A stretch of DNA of 64,000 bases from Humulus lupulus (taxonomy: Eukaryota > Streptophyta > Magnoliopsida > Rosales > Cannabaceae): positions 53,118,866-53,182,865 of the forward strand of contig NC_084800.1 in the NCBI RefSeq assembly GCF_963169125.1. The letters run 5' to 3'. Within the stretch, counting starts at the first letter, position 1. Each line of letters opens with the position of its first letter. The notes beneath the pieces are model-generated. The model was not told the origin of the DNA and did no database searches. It was given only the letters and a program-made list of their open reading frames with translations. This document shows positions 10,355 to 23,209 of the stretch, one piece after another. Both the position numbers and the translations under genes were made by a program.

Positions 10355-13300
10355 CTAGTTAAAAATAAGTTCGTTGGAGTGGAAAATCTTGGGGGAAAAT
10401 AAGCTAGAGTCAAAATTTCTGGTATTACATTTCTCAAAGATCTCTTTTGCTAACTGCAGAAGCGATTCTGCGTCCTCGGCCATCTCGGAAATCCTATCTG
10501 CCTCCTTCACTGCTTCAGCTGCCACAAATGATTTATTTTCAGCTTCAGCTACCTTGTAGGCGGCAGCTACTGCTGCTTCGTCTACTACATCAGTAGAGGT
10601 CCTATAAACAGTAGTCTGCGTTTGGCGAGGTTGACTTTCTGGTTTCGGTGCAGGCGTCTTTGTTCCCAATGAGGCGTCCGCATGGCTTTTCACCTTGTAG
10701 CAATTTTGGACCTGCATTTTTTCAAATTTAACTATGATAACCAAATTGTTATAAACACCACACACGTTATTCAACAACAGACCTGCATAGACCCACTTCC
10801 TAAGTCCATTGGTCTTTGGATAGGACTAGATTATTTGATATACATCTTATATTTCTCCAAATTCAAAAGGATACAAGTGACCAATTAGGGCTTAGAAATT
10901 GGCAGGCAAACCATGCTTTTCAAGAAAATCATTATAAACGATAATTCCTACAATCCTGATAGTAAGCAATTAGTAAATCAACATCTTAATCTTGCAGCAT
11001 ACAATTTCTATTAGATAATTAAAATCAATGTTAAAAGTAAAGCAGCTTTAGTTTAATTATATGACAGCATGAATGTAAGTTTCAAATTACAATACCAATT
11101 GGATCCAGAAAAAAAAAAGGAAAACATAAAACTGAAGCAAATAACCTTTTCGAGTTTGTCTTGTGCAACCAGCCTTCTCAACCTTGTACTTAATAGCCTC
11201 CTAAAATTTTGGGGAACCTCGTGTCTTTGCTGCATAAATTATCAGAAAAAATTACTGCACTTTAAATCAAACCTTAAAAATATGGCAATGGAGTTACAAT
11301 GATGAAACATGATACAGAAGCTAGAAAGTACTACAAGCTACAGATAGTAAGATAAGTCTGGCTATATCAAACTAAAACTTATTTATTGTCACCACTCACC
11401 ACCCACGTAAGTGAAAGCACTTTATTTTAAGAAAATCATACAAACTCAAGCTAGCTCATATAGCTTAACCTAAAATGCAGAACAGGTTCATTTGTAAACC
11501 AACAGCATTTTTTCCAAAAGAACCAATAACTTTTAAGTATAGTCACAGGCACAGCATTAGGAGTTGAACATCTGGTGTGCTAAAAACATTAAATTTAGTT
11601 CAAAACTTAAAATTACTGCCAGATAACTGTTCAGCAGTGGAAATTGAATTTCCAATGCTAGTTCTCTTCTATTTATATACTAGTTAAGGAGCCTTTCTGA
11701 AGGCCTAGAGTAAAACAGTCAATAAAAGAAAAGCTTTTTCATTGATTATTTTGAATTTAGGTGTTTTTATAACATCCCATACTTGGTAAATTGAAAGTGA
11801 CTAGCATGTTATTTCCAGAATAATTGTAAAATCACGTGTTTTTTTTTTGTGCATAAAGAATAAAACTCATCATGATTTGTTAATTGATCTTACACGTGTC
11901 CTCATCCCTTCGAATCAGCAAAATTATAATATCATGTCTTCATTTCTCTCAATGCAAATCAATCACAGATTAATTGCAATAAAATTTGTAAGTATTACTC
12001 AAACATACCTCAATATAGCTTACAATTGCACTAGTGTCTGATCCGTTTGGTTCTTTCAAAGAAGAAAGGGCTTCGAAAATCATTGTATTATACCTGTAAT
12101 AAAATAACATTATAGAAATAGAAAGTATCAATAACCAGAAAAAAATAAGGAAGCATTATCATTAGGGAGACTGGCTATTTGTATGATGTGAAAGCAGAAA
12201 ATAGTGGATAACCATTGAAGTCAAATAGAAAGAATTGCCTCTGTTCAATGATTATATATTTATTGTACATGTCCAATAAAATCAATAGCCGTTAGTTATG
12301 TTTCAAAAGTTTAGGTGTTAAAGCTTCTTTTTAACTTCTGTAGAGAAGTGCTTGAATCAATGAGAAAACAACACTAAAATATAGCAAAGAGAGAGAGAGA
12401 TCCAACTGGGAACAAAAACATGATCATAATATAAAACTCCCAGAAGAGAGTTCACGCAAATCCACAGAATGCAAAAGAAAAAGAACTATCCTCTCGCAGA
12501 AGTAACTAAGATGTTAATCTAGACACCATCATATAGTCAGATCTATGTTCCCCACCACTATAACTACAAAACTTCAAAATCTGCACACTTAGTTTTCTGT
12601 TAATTGACCTTTTCGCTGGGTTCTCTTGGAAATATGACATCATGTATTCTAAGGCAAGGGAAGGGCAACAAAGCTGATATGTTGGATCAAGGATCAGAAC
12701 AATAATGTACGTTTTACAAATCTACAGCACTATTACTTCCCACCAACTTACAGAAAGTAGTGAGTCTAAACACTTGATGCTAGAGGGCATAATCTTTCTC
12801 CAAGCCAAGGATTCAGGTCAATTAGTACCTTTTTTCTAAGATTATTAAACAATAACTAAGGGCCATATCTTAGTTTTACTGAAAACTGCCTTTGGCCTCA
12901 CACACATTGACTACATTCTCTCTCTTCCTGACAGTTTAGGCAGCCATGCAATCATCATAGTGATGGCTAAATTATCTTGTTCCATTACCATACCACATAT
13001 ATAAATCTTCCCACTCATCATGCCTCACCTTCTCATATTCAGCAAAATTCCAATGAGCAGAAATGCAAACATATGCAGTATACCATACTGCTTCATGAAG
13101 TAACCTGCATAATCTTTCTGTTACAAAATGTACTAAAGAGCAGCATATGGATCAGGGTCAAGGACAACTGTCATACATTGAAGAGTTTTTTCCATCTGGC
13201 AATGCTTTGGAAGAATCATCCGCGTTTGGAGCTGTTGCGGAATCACGCACTGCTGGAACAGCAACGGCCGTCTGTGGAGTAGACACCTGAGTAGCAGGGG

Positions 13301-13969
13301 CATCTGAGTTGGCTTTAGCTTTCACGGTTCTCGACTTTTCCCTGGGACCTTGGCCATTGGCACTACAACTCATATTCCGCCATTTATCCTGTACATCCAC
13401 AAAACAATTTTAGCACCATACCAGAAAATCTACAACTTACCAGGAAATTCACATTATGAATACACAGAAAATGAATCCAATATTATTATTGCAAATTCAA
13501 ATCATTTTCAACATACTTGTGCACAACCAACATAAGAGCAGAGATTTTGATAAAAGGGAAAAACCAAAATGGAACTCAAACTTCATGAAAAATGCCTCCC
13601 AGTTCTTTTGGGTTACGATGGAATTAAATAACCAAGGATTCGACATAAAATAAATTCGGAGAGAACCAAGCCGGGAGTGACTTATGAAGATCGCACAGTA
13701 TATAAATTCAAAGAACTACCCATAGAAGTTCTTGATGAAGCATAATAAAACAAGAAGGTCAAGCATTTTATGCCCAAATAGAACACAGAGAAAAAAGAAG
13801 AAAGAAAAAAAGCGCAAACCTTGAGATCAATATTGGAACGATTGACGAGAAAGGGATTGAACTCGGGATCTCTCTGAATATCCTTCCATTTTCCAGTCCC
13901 ATGCTTTGCGACGCCTGCTCTTAGAGCTTCTTCTTCCTCCGAAGTCCATTTCTGCTTCGGATTCCCCAT
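10355..13969 (-). CDS. TRB: Single-Myb-histone telomere repeat-binding factor (TRB), TRB4/5-like
   Basis: Five predicted exons: 13969-13820, 13388-13177, 12093-12009, 11229-11146 and 10711-10355. All have GT-AG introns and phases that join in frame, giving 295 residues. Residues 1-58 form the N-terminal Myb domain ([16 protein letters not shown]..., ending in the telobox-binding helix NIDLKDKWRNM, which spans the exon 1/2 junction). After a Ser/Ala/Pro-rich linker, a linker-histone H1/H5-like domain runs from about residue 122 to 185 ([14 protein letters not shown], then [20 protein letters not shown]). The C-terminus has an Ala/Glu-rich coiled coil ([19 protein letters not shown]). The family binds telomeric and telobox DNA and recruits chromatin regulators in the nucleus. 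The H1/H5 sequence looks more like the TRB4/TRB5 branch than TRB1-3 (from memory). The start ATG is the first in frame, behind a CT-rich leader. Confidence 0.93.
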
Positions 13970-14250
13970 TCTCCTTCTCTCACTCTCTCTCCTCTGTTTC
14001 TCTCTCTAAAGTCTAGACGAATAAAAGTACCATTCCAGTCGAGCTCTCATCGAGTCCTAGTTTTTATTACGTTACGGTCCCGGCTTCAGGGGAGACAAGG
14101 GCTGCTTCTTGCTTTATTAAATTACGGCCCGCGACGACTCGGACTCTAATGCGGAGTCTGAGTCCCAGCCGGGGCTCCGCTTCCATCAAACGACGCCGTC
14201 TCGATCCTTTTTCCTAAGCTTTGAAAAAGACGCAGCCTAGCCCCACACAT
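13970..14250 (-). promoter_or_regulatory. TRB: TRB 5' UTR and promoter-proximal region
   Basis: Upstream of the TRB start (reading on the minus strand) lies a GA/CT-rich tract (about 13975-14010, CTCTCTCT on the plus strand), typical of plant 5' leaders. It is followed by a GC-rich stretch up to about 14250 before the sequence turns strongly AT-rich. I see no clear TATA box, so a TATA-less promoter is likely (inference). Confidence 0.5.
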
Positions 14251-14994
14251 AATCACGTGATAAATTTTTTCAAACAAGTATATTTATTTAAACTATCTTC
14301 TATTAAATTAAAATAATTTAGTTACATAGAAGTGTGTAATATTGTGATATACTCTTATTTTAAATTTTAAAATATTTATATGTTTCTCAATAGTAGCAAA
14401 TTAAATATATTCACATTTTATTTACATGTTTAATTCTACTAAATTAATATCAATTAGATTTAAAATTATGATAAAATTTTATATACACTTTTTTGAGTTT
14501 TTCACTGTTGGAAAATATTGAAAACGAAATAGAGAAAATTACACCAAATATGATATTTTTTTATAAATTTTGAAAAATATGGCAACTTTTTTTTTTAAAT
14601 TTTTTATGGCATTTTTTTTTTACATTTTTATGAGAGTTTTTTTTCTTATATATTTGTAAAAACTTTATTTGTATACCATATTTTAACTTTTATACTTTTT
14701 TTAGTAGCTATTTTTGATATATTTTGATATTATTTTTATAATTTTAATCTATTTGTATTAATTTTTATCATTTATATTTGATAAAATATTTTTTTACATA
14801 ATTCTTTGAAAGAAAAAACCGAGACATTCATCATCATATTTTTTATTCTCATTTCTTATTATTTTCTTTCATTTTTTATCTTCTTCAATCAACATTTTAT
14901 CCACAGTAAATGTTTACCACTATCAAAACAATTTTAATTTTTTTTTTGTGATAATAATCGTATGCCACTGTCCATTTTTTTAGTGATGTGTGGC
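14251..14994. other. Strongly AT-rich DNA, no gene
   Basis: Long T and A runs with short TTTTATA words. No ORF of note and no terminal repeats that I could pair with confidence. It leads directly into the palindrome array, and may form one element with it, since the DNA after the array (15780-15920) has the same kind of AT-rich composition. Confidence 0.4.
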
Positions 14995-15514
14995 AACCGG
15001 TTACAACTATAAAAATCAGTTTTATTATTTAAGTAGCGTTGTAGTAACTGGTTACAACTATAAAAATAATTTTTATTTTTTAAGTAATGTACCATTATCA
15101 AAATATCAATTGAATTGTAACTGGTTACTTAGTGAGATTTGGAAGAAAAAAAAAACTGATATGAAAAAATTAAACTAAATTGATCGTGAAGGTAACTGGT
15201 TACAACTAGGTCTGAAAAAAATGAAAAAAAAAAAGCAAAGACAGTTGCGATGGTAACCGGTTACTTAGCCAAACTTGGAAAAAAATAAGATTCAAATAAA
15301 AAATCGAAATTGATCATAATTATAACTGGTTACAGCTAGGTTTAAAAAAAAAAATCAAATCTAAAAAAAAGAACTAATTGTCATGGTACCTGGTTATTTA
15401 GTCAGGTGTGAAAACAAAAGTATCTAAATTAATTGTTATCGTAAACTGGTTACAGCTAGGTCTAAAAAAATCAGATATGAATAAAATGAATCAGACGTCA
15501 TGATATCTGGTTAC
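14995..15514. repeat. Array of nine GTAACYGGTTAC palindromes
   Basis: Cores occur at about 14995, 15044, 15117, 15192, 15253, 15322, 15386, 15441 and 15502, spaced 49-75 bases. The copy at 15253-15264 is the perfect 12-bp palindrome GTAACCGGTTAC; others differ by one or a few bases. From the third copy the sequence after the core alternates between ACTTAG-type and ACAACTAGG/ACAGCTAGG-type, so the real unit is a dimer of about 130 bases. Spacers are A-rich and poorly conserved, while the cores are conserved. Function unknown. Confidence 0.8.
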
Positions 15515-15559
15515 TTAAACAGATTTGAAAAAAAAAATCTAGAAAAATCAAATATGAAG

Positions 15560-15780
15560 TACAAAATCAGATGTGAAGAAGAAGAAGAAAATCATATTTG
15601 AAGAAAGAAGAAGAAGAAGAATAAGAAGAACCAGGTCGTCGTCGTCGGGGGCAGCGATGGAGGTAGCATCACCGGCAGATATCTGAGATGGACACTAAAT
15701 GGGGGAGGAGAAAGAAAGAAATGAGAAAAGAAAGAGATATCGTGATGGAGAAAAGAGAAAACAAGAGAGAGTTGTGTAAT
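15560..15780. repeat. GAA-rich microsatellite and purine-rich tract
   Basis: Runs of GAAGAAGAAG from about 15577 to 15630, a short GTCGTCGTCG, then a GA-rich tract to about 15775. Low-complexity sequence. It follows the palindrome array and has no conserved ORF. Confidence 0.7.
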
Positions 15781-16109
15781 TAAGTTTATGGTAATTTATT
15801 TTTTATATTTTATAGAATTATCATATTTTAAACTTTTTTTTCCAAAACTTAACATATTTTATATAATTTTTTTCCCATAAATTTAGAAACTATATATATT
15901 TTCCCCACATTTATGTAAACTACCCTAATTAATAAACATATACCTGAAAATTAAATTGTAAACTTTGAAAAATAAAATAGTTTTAGATTTTGTAAGTCGT
16001 ATTTTTAAAAATTGTATTAGGCATATACATATTTTGAAATATTTTATATAATTTTAAATTATTTTAGATAATTAATATGGGGACAATATGATCTTTTAAA
16101 AACTAAAAT
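15781..16109. other. AT-rich DNA, no gene
   Basis: About 330 bases of AT-rich sequence between the purine tract and the LINE 3' remnant. It probably includes the 3' end of the LINE, but no clear poly-A tail (poly-T on the plus strand) marks that end. Confidence 0.4.
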
Positions 16110-16302
16110 AAATGGGAACGACATTAGGGGTCCTCCCTTACATAAACAAAATTAGCTAGATCCTATTTTTTGCTTTATTGGCTAAGTCATCAGCCATACC
16201 GTTATCCTTATGCCTAATGTAAGTAAGGTTACATTGTACAAAATTTCTCATGAGAGATTAACTACATATATGAAGCCCATAGCTTCCAGTCACGGGGTCA
16301 AG
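16110..16302 (-). pseudogene. LINE fragment: end of RNase H domain
   Basis: The minus strand reads a decayed RNase H tail: a stretch like RDWKLWASYM, then after frame slips GMADDLANKAKNRI, typical of the ribonuclease H domain at the end of plant LINE ORF2. The first half of this domain lies at 42305-42430, on the far side of Copia-1, so the 26-kb Copia insertion splits the LINE here. The target duplication of Copia-1 (TCAAG at 16298-16302) is the junction. The LINE 3' limit is approximate. Confidence 0.7.
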
Positions 16303-16470
16303 TGTAAATTGTAGAAAGTAATTGTGGTAAAAGTCTCTGTCAATAGATATGAGAGCAAGGCATCTTATTTATAACGAATGAGATACAAGAATAGCCAAAC
16401 AGAATTACAAGAACAACCTCGAGCACTAACCAAGATTACAACTTAATTAAGTGAACTAACTAACATAACA
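16303..16470 (-). repeat. 3' LTR of Copia-1
   Basis: On the plus strand it runs TGTAAATTGTAGAAAG... to ...ACATAACA. It matches 42147-42299 over most of its length, including GAGATACAAGAATAGCCAAA and CCAAGATTACAACT. On the minus strand it is preceded by the polypurine run GAGGGGGC at about 16497-16504. It is about 15 bases longer than the 5' copy because of small indels. Confidence 0.8.
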
Positions 16471-16472
16471 GA

Positions 16473-17337
16473 TTAGCTAAGTAGGTTCTCTAATAGCCCC
16501 CTCAAGTTAAGTAGTTTGGGAAGAACAGTTAACTTGAGACACAAAATAGAGAACTTAGCTATAATGAAATGTTTAGTTAGTATGTATGCAACTTGGACGT
16601 CCAAAGAAATATCTCCGACATGAAGTTGCTTTCGATTGACCATGTCACGGATAAAATGGAAGTCTATTTCGATGTGTTTGGTCCTGACATGAAAGATTAG
16701 ATTGACAGCAAGGTGAGTAGCTGAAATGTTGTCACACCACAGAATTGGAGTTGAAGCAATATGGAGATGTAAATAAGAGAATAGGTGTTGAAACCAAGTG
16801 AGCTCTGCTGCAACATTAGCCATAACCCTATATTCTAATTCAGTACTGCTTCTAGATACAACTTTTTGTTTGGTGGAGGACCAAGATACAATATTGTCAC
16901 CAAGGAATACACAATATCCGCCTATGTTGCGACGATCATTTGGATTGGAGGCCCAGTCAACATTGGTGAAGGCTACTAGAGGCAAAGATGGTGCAGTTGT
17001 AAGAATTATGCCATAAGATTGAGTTCCTCATAAGTATCTGAGTATACGTTTGACACCAACCATGTGAACTGAGGTAGGGTGATGCATAAATTGACAAGCT
17101 CGATTTACCACAAAGGCGATTATGATCGAATCATTGTGACATACTGCAGAGACCCTACAATTCTTTTGTACTTTGAAGGATCTTCAAGAGGTATGCCATC
17201 ATTCTTGGACAAAGGTTTGCCTACTGAACCAGGCGTGGGAGCAGACTTGGAGTCCAAAAGAACAATCATAGTGAGGATGTCTCAGATGTACTTTTGCTAT
17301 CAGAGATGAATCTGATTGGTGGAGTAGGTAACCTAAA
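16473..17337 (-). pseudogene. Copia-1: end of RT and RNase H
   Basis: The minus strand begins right after the 17338 solo LTR with the RT tail (TYSTNQIHL, then the SK..PTPGSVG region), with several stops. It continues with a 170-codon open stretch containing the Copia RNase H motifs FTNVDWASNPNDRRNIGGY, WSSTKQKVVSRSSTELEY and RTKHIEIDFHFIRD. The catalytic Asp and Glu positions are recognisable, although DADWA has become NVDWA. Confidence 0.8.
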
Positions 17338-19229
17338 TGTTGGAGTTTTATGTACTAATTAAAACTTAATTTCTTTGTAATTTAATTTTATTATCAATAA
17401 AAGAATACAAATCAATTGTGACTTGGTCAATCACTTTGCTCACATGTTTTATTTTCATGATTATTTGTTTAATATAAACTTCTATTAAATCTCAAGCATA
17501 TAACTTATCGTATTTATAGTGACATAATCACAGTGCAATATAAATATGATTATATGTTCAAACATAAGCTAGTCCTAAGATTAGTCAGTGCACAGGATTT
17601 ACACTGACTTGTCAATCTACGATATGATCTACTTACACATTGTAATGTTATGTTCTTTCTAGAACATTAGCAAAGTAGATAAGATCGGATGTATTTGTTA
17701 CATGTGACTGGACCGATATTGACAGTCAATGGGATAAGTAAACATAGCGTTATTATCTATTCTAGTCATATCATATAGTTAGTCATAGGTCAATTCAATC
17801 TCAATTCTGAGTGGTTAGTATTCTAACTGGTTGTATTATTTGAGTTCTTTGACTTGTTCGTTACTAGCTTACCCTACGGACTAGCCCATACTAACATCTT
17901 GGGAACTCGGTAGTATAATTGAGTGGGAGTGTTTATCATAGATATGAACATCTATAGTTTCTGATGAAGAAGTGAAACGATGGTTTCCTTTTAGTTTGGT
18001 TCAAGGTGCTAAATGATAGATATCTCATTTCAGTAACTAATATTAGTTTACTAAAATATCATTTACAAGGAATCAAGTGTTTCAAGGATAAAATACAATG
18101 AGGGGTAAAACAGTATTTTAGTCCCATCTCATTGTAGACCGTCTATAGAAGATTGAGTGAAAATTATGGTTGTAACAATGGATAATTAATAATGTATCTA
18201 TATTGCTTATAGAGCGTTCTATGAATTCAATAATGCAATTACGAGTCTTTAGTGGAGTCACGAGGAATTAATAAGTTAGTAAATTTATTTGTTATATTTA
18301 TGATAACTTATTGGAGCTTGATTTCATAGGCCCATAGTCCCCACTGTACCTTGGATAAAATCATATGGATAGTCTCAATTAATTGATTTAATTATCAATT
18401 ATAATTATCAAAGTTGACCGGGTCAATTTTGTATAGTTTCACAAAGATATGCAATTTAGAGAAGAAAAGAGATTTTAGGGTAGATTTATTAATTAAGAAA
18501 AATTGGTGTCTAAATCAATAAATAAGTTTAAATAAAGGTTCAAATTATAAATAATTAATTTGATAAATTATTTATATAATTATTTAATTATTTAATCAAT
18601 AGAAAATAATACAGGCCTTAATTTTAAGTCCAACTGACTTATAATTAAATGAGAAATTCCACGGACTTAACGCCCATGATAATTTCGACCTAATGGCTGA
18701 TATTATATATTATTTTATTGATTTTAATTAAAATAAATGACTTAATTGAGCCTATAAAAGAAAAATGTTAAGTGAGAGTTGAAATCAGATTTTTAAAAAG
18801 ACAAATCTGATACTTGTTTTGAGAAGATCAGAAGATCTATTCTTAATGCTTTAGGTTTTAGATTCTCTCTACAACACAGTCCTTTTCGGAGCCTCAATAT
18901 TCTCTTTTATTCTTTTTCTCTTTGTATCTATCTCTTGTGTTGAGAATTGTCCACTCTAGTCTAGGTGATTCTAATGATACTTTGGAAGACTGTGAAGAAA
19001 TTTGAAGATCGGTTCAGTTTCTTGATGATACCCTGAGACAAAAATGATTAAAGGGTTAGAAAAACTGAAGGAAGGACTAATACATTTCGTTGCGTATAAT
19101 GTAAGTGTTCTTATCATTATTACTGTTTAAATTCAATTATAGAAACATGTTCTTGGTTGTCTTATATTAATGTGTTTAATATATGATTTACATGAAAGTA
19201 ATTAAGATCCTGTATAAGTTTTCCTAACA
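17338..19229 (+). mobile_element. Solo LTR of the Copia-2 (Angela-like) family
   Basis: It starts TGTTGGAG and ends CCTAACA, 1892 bases, clearly homologous end to end to the Copia-2 LTRs (29111-30958, 39488-41348) but more diverged. The flanks are CTAAA (17333-17337) and CTCAA (19230-19234), a 5-bp duplication with one mismatch. On the minus strand the Copia-1 RT reads up to HYFLGIE on one side and resumes V-TYSTNQIHL on the other once one duplication copy is removed. That confirms the insertion point. Confidence 0.88.
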
Positions 19230-19952
19230 CTCAATGCCAAGAAAGTAGTGAAGTGTACCTAAATCACGTACATCAAAGGTTTGCTGAAGTAGACTAATGA
19301 TATGATCAATGTGCTTCTGAGATGAGCCTGTGATGATAATATCATCAACGTAGACAATGAGCAGAACTGTAAAACCTGATTTATGGAGTGTAAACAAGGA
19401 AGAATCTGCTTTGGAACACTGAAATCCCCAAGTTTGCAAGGTCAAGCTAAGTTTGGAGAACCAGGTATGAGGGGCCTGCTTTAGGCCATAAAGAACTTTT
19501 GATAACTTGCAGACATGTGAGGGGTGATTGCTGTCAATGAAGCCTAGAGGATGAGACATATAGATTGTTTCCGGGAGATCTCTGTTAAGAAATGCATTAT
19601 GAATGTCTATTTGTTGAAGAGGCCACTACTTGAATAAAGCCAATGTGAGAATGGCTCTAACAGTTGTTGGCTTTACAACTGGAGAGAATGTATCAAAGTA
19701 ATCAATGTCGCCAGTCTGTGTAAAGCCTCGAGCAACAAGTTTGGCTTTGTGTCTATCGACTGAGCCATCCAAATTGTACTTTACTTTGAAGAGCCATTTG
19801 CAGTCGATGATGTGTGCATCCAATGGTGTCAGAACAAGTGTCCAAGTGGCATTGTGTTGTAGAGCTTTGAGTTCCTAAACCATTGCTGACTTCCAGTGAG
19901 GTGACTGTAAAGCTTGCTTATATGATGTTGGATGAACATGAGGAGCTAAAAC
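19230..19952 (-). pseudogene. Copia-1: reverse transcriptase fragment
   Basis: Two open pieces on the minus strand. 19823-19626 carries CKWLFKVKYNLDGSVDRHKA and LVARGFTQTGDIDYFDTFSP. 19559-19224 carries the palm motifs YGLKQAPHTWF, VYVDDIIITGSS (the YVDD active site is intact) and LGTLHYFLGIE. A frame change separates the two pieces. Upstream (19953) the ORF is cut by solo LTR A. Confidence 0.85.
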
Positions 19953-22186
19953 TGTAACGCCCTGGTTACCCCAGAACAGTTACGGTGAACAGTGTTAAAA
20001 ACGTGCTTCTAGGTATTACTAAAAGGCTAAGGTAGAAAACCAATCAAAAGGAAAGGATATATTTAATTGCATAAAACTGTTCATGGGCCCATAAAAAACA
20101 TTTACAAGTTATTTACAACTCAAAATGGTCAGTACTGTTTCAAATTCACAACCCGCCGACCTAAACGGCAAAAATAAGGTAAACCCCCTAGTTCCTCTGA
20201 GAACTCCTGGGCCATGGTGGTAAAGCGGCCGCATATGTGCACATCACCACCTAAGCTCTCCACTCAAGGCTGGGTGAGCTTTTCTTTCCCTTTACCTGCA
20301 CCACATAGCACCCATGAGCCAAGGCCCATCAAGAAAACACAATATAACATGAATATAATATCAACAATGATCATAATAATCATTCAGGACTTTCAGTCCA
20401 AAATAGAGGAATGACAATTGGAAAAGTCACTAAGGTGGGTACAGCTCCCTTTGGCCATGTGACGATAGGGTCACCGGGGCTTAATAGATAAGTGAACATT
20501 TAACTAGCTTAAACAGGTTAGCTGCATGATGACTAGTCACCAACATAACCTACCTCATGACCATAGAGTCATAACCATGGAACTCTGTTCCCTAGCCATG
20601 TGACAAACAGTCACCTAGGACTTAGGCCCTGGCTCTGAGTAACTAGCCAAGCGCTTATAAGTTTCATCGACCTTAGGGTCGGTCCATCATTAATGCCTTA
20701 GAGTCATTCAACGCTGATATCGATTAGATCTAATCTTCATTCGGCCCTGCGTTCAGGACGCTTATGCCGCTTCTGACTCTTAGGTTAGTGATACACGACC
20801 AGTGCTGTCCCTGACTAGTCAGTGCCATACACAAGTAAACAACATCTGCTAGCATTGAATATGCAATCAATGTCCACATTTATCAACCAACATGCCTTAG
20901 CAACAATCATGCATGTCATATACACAGGGTGCAGTTTTCTTACCTCTGGTTCGAGTGAGAATTAATATAAGAACGACCCTTGAGAACGATCAACCTTTTA
21001 ATTCCTTGACGGTCACCTGGTCATAATCAAATATAGGATTCATCAATAAAAATGAATAACAAAGGTTCCCAAACCAAAAACTAGCCTCCGAGACATCGAA
21101 TCCTACTAAACCGGGTAGTAGGATCGATCCCGAGGCCTAAGGCTTGAATCCCCAAGCCAAAATGCCACTAAGGGCCGCGGCCTTCCCTGGCCATGCCGCG
21201 GCCCTACCTGCACTCAGCCAAAAACTTGGTTATTCCTCCCTTCAAACTCATTCTAAAACCCCATTAAAACTCTCCCAACATCACCAAACAAAACCACCAA
21301 TTGATACCACAACTTACCCACCATACAAGCATCAAAACCCAAGCTTTACACCAATCAAAACTTCCATTAATTCCAACTATCCACATCAAAACTATGGGCT
21401 GAAAACTAAAAGGAAAAACAGAGCAATACTTGAAATTCATGGACAAAGTCTTACCTCAAACTGGTTTTGAAACCTCTTCAATGGTTGAACCAAATTCCTA
21501 AGCTCAAACCTTGATTTTTCCTAGCTTAGTTCTTCAAATGAAGGTCAGGAATTCCAAAAGAAAATGAAGGAGAAGGAAGGTACGGGAGGTAGAAGGAACT
21601 TGCTCTATTTTTGGTAACTTCTACAGCCTTCAATGGCATATATCTATCCTAGGGGTAAAAAGACCAAAATACCCCTAGGTCAAATAAAGGTTTCTAAAAG
21701 CTCTCAAGGGAAAAATTAGTATTTCCCACTTATCTCGTTAATCATAATTAACGCTCTCCAATTTCCGCTATTCTCAAATACCAATAATTCATATCTTGTT
21801 ACCCTTTTATTCCCGGCAACGCTCTAATCATCGAAACACCCCAAGACTCACCTCGAGCCCTAAGCTTAAACCTGTTATGACCAAACCGATAGTTTATATT
21901 CAAAGATCGTCTCATGTCGATTAGCTCGAACAAATCCAAATTATAATGTGGCCTCACAATATATCACCGACATGCATACAAATATACAATTATGCCCTCA
22001 ACGGGCCAAATTACCAAAATACCCTTGTAATGAAATGTGGACCCACATGCATGCATTTAACATCATATTATAATATAATTCACATACACATGCATATTAT
22101 CAATTAATGGCATAATTAAACAGTTATGGCCCTCCCGGCCTACTAATCCAGCCATTAAATTGCATTAGGGATCTTGGGGCATTACA
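19953..22186 (-). mobile_element. Solo LTR, family A copy A (2234 bp), TSD AAAAC
   Basis: It lies in reverse orientation: on the minus strand it runs TGTAATGCCCC... to ...CAGGGCGTTACA. AAAAC flanks both ends (19948-19952, 22187-22191). It contains the family landmarks in reverse: a GC-palindrome hairpin at 21171-21206, the conserved splice-donor-like AGGTAAGAAAACTGCACC near 20935, and CTTGCTGGG..GGCTCA-type words. No ORF of substance. It interrupts Copia-1 between integrase and RT. Confidence 0.9.
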
Positions 22187-23209
22187 AAAACCTATTTAGC
22201 AACATAAGCTTTTGGTTTGCTAATCCCCCATTTAGCTTTAGTCAGCATATGATGCACATTTCTAATAGTTGGTTCCTGCACAATAGATTTGTTAGTGATA
22301 TTTGGCTCCTCAATAACAATGGTGATATTTGGACGAGGTGAGGGTGGAGAAGAGGTTGAGTGTGAGGGTGAAGTGGGGGTGGTGTCAGGCGTAGGTGCAG
22401 GAGAAGATAAGGTGGTAAATTTGGTTGAAAGTGAGTAGTGGTAGAGGGAAGTGTAAACATAGGAAGTATGGCTAGAGGATATGTGGATGGGACAAAGGAA
22501 GTGCTTATAGATGAGTAGAAGGGAAACTGTGTGTCATCAAAGATGACACGCCGAGTAGTATAGATACAATGAGAGATAGGATCTAAACATAGATATCCTT
22601 TGTGATTGGTACTATAGCCAAGGAATGTGCAAGATGTGGATCTGTATTGGAGTTTTGTGACATTATATGGTCGAAGGTGTGGGAAACAAAGACAACTAAA
22701 ACACTGCATGAGTGAGTAATCAAGGGATTTTCTATATAATGATTGAAAATGAGAGTTGAGATGCAACAATTTTGTAGGTAGGTGATTGATTATGTAAACA
22801 ACAGCCTTAAATGCATAAAGCAGTAGTGAAGAGGTAGGGATGCATGTGCTCATATGGCTAAACCAGTTTCTACTACATGACGGTGTTTCTGTTCGACCCT
22901 ACCATTTTGTGGTGAGGTAAAGAGACATGAGAGTCCATGATGAATGCCACAAGAGTTTTAAAATGGAATAAAAGACTTTAACTCTCCACCATTGTGAGAT
23001 TGAAACTCTTTTATTTTGCAAATTGATTTTTGACTAACATTTTGAAATTTTTAAAAGCATGTATGGCTTGGTCTTTTGTATGCATTGTATATAACCATGT
23101 AAATCTTGAAAATTCATCTAAAAATAGGATAAAATAATGAGATCCATCTATTGCAGGGGTTGGAGAGGGACCCATAGATCGTAATGTATTAAGGCAAGAG
23201 GTTTAATAG
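22187..23209 (-). pseudogene. Copia-1: integrase fragment
   Basis: On the minus strand a 203-codon open stretch (22853-22242) carries the C-terminal part of a Copia integrase: AVVYIINHLPTKLL, then SLDYSLMQCFSCLCFPHLRPYN, FLGYSTNHKGYLCLD and RRVIFDDTQFPF. Then come the Pro/Ser-rich linker towards RT. Upstream (22860-23209) the integrase core is present only in decayed frames (for example ALIHYDLWVPLQ near 23170). Confidence 0.75.

Noticed and set aside
14995..15514. Evenly spaced repeats resembling a CRISPR array
   Set aside because: The units are 12-bp palindromes with degenerate copies, spacers are low-complexity and A-rich, there are no cas genes, and the DNA is clearly plant nuclear.
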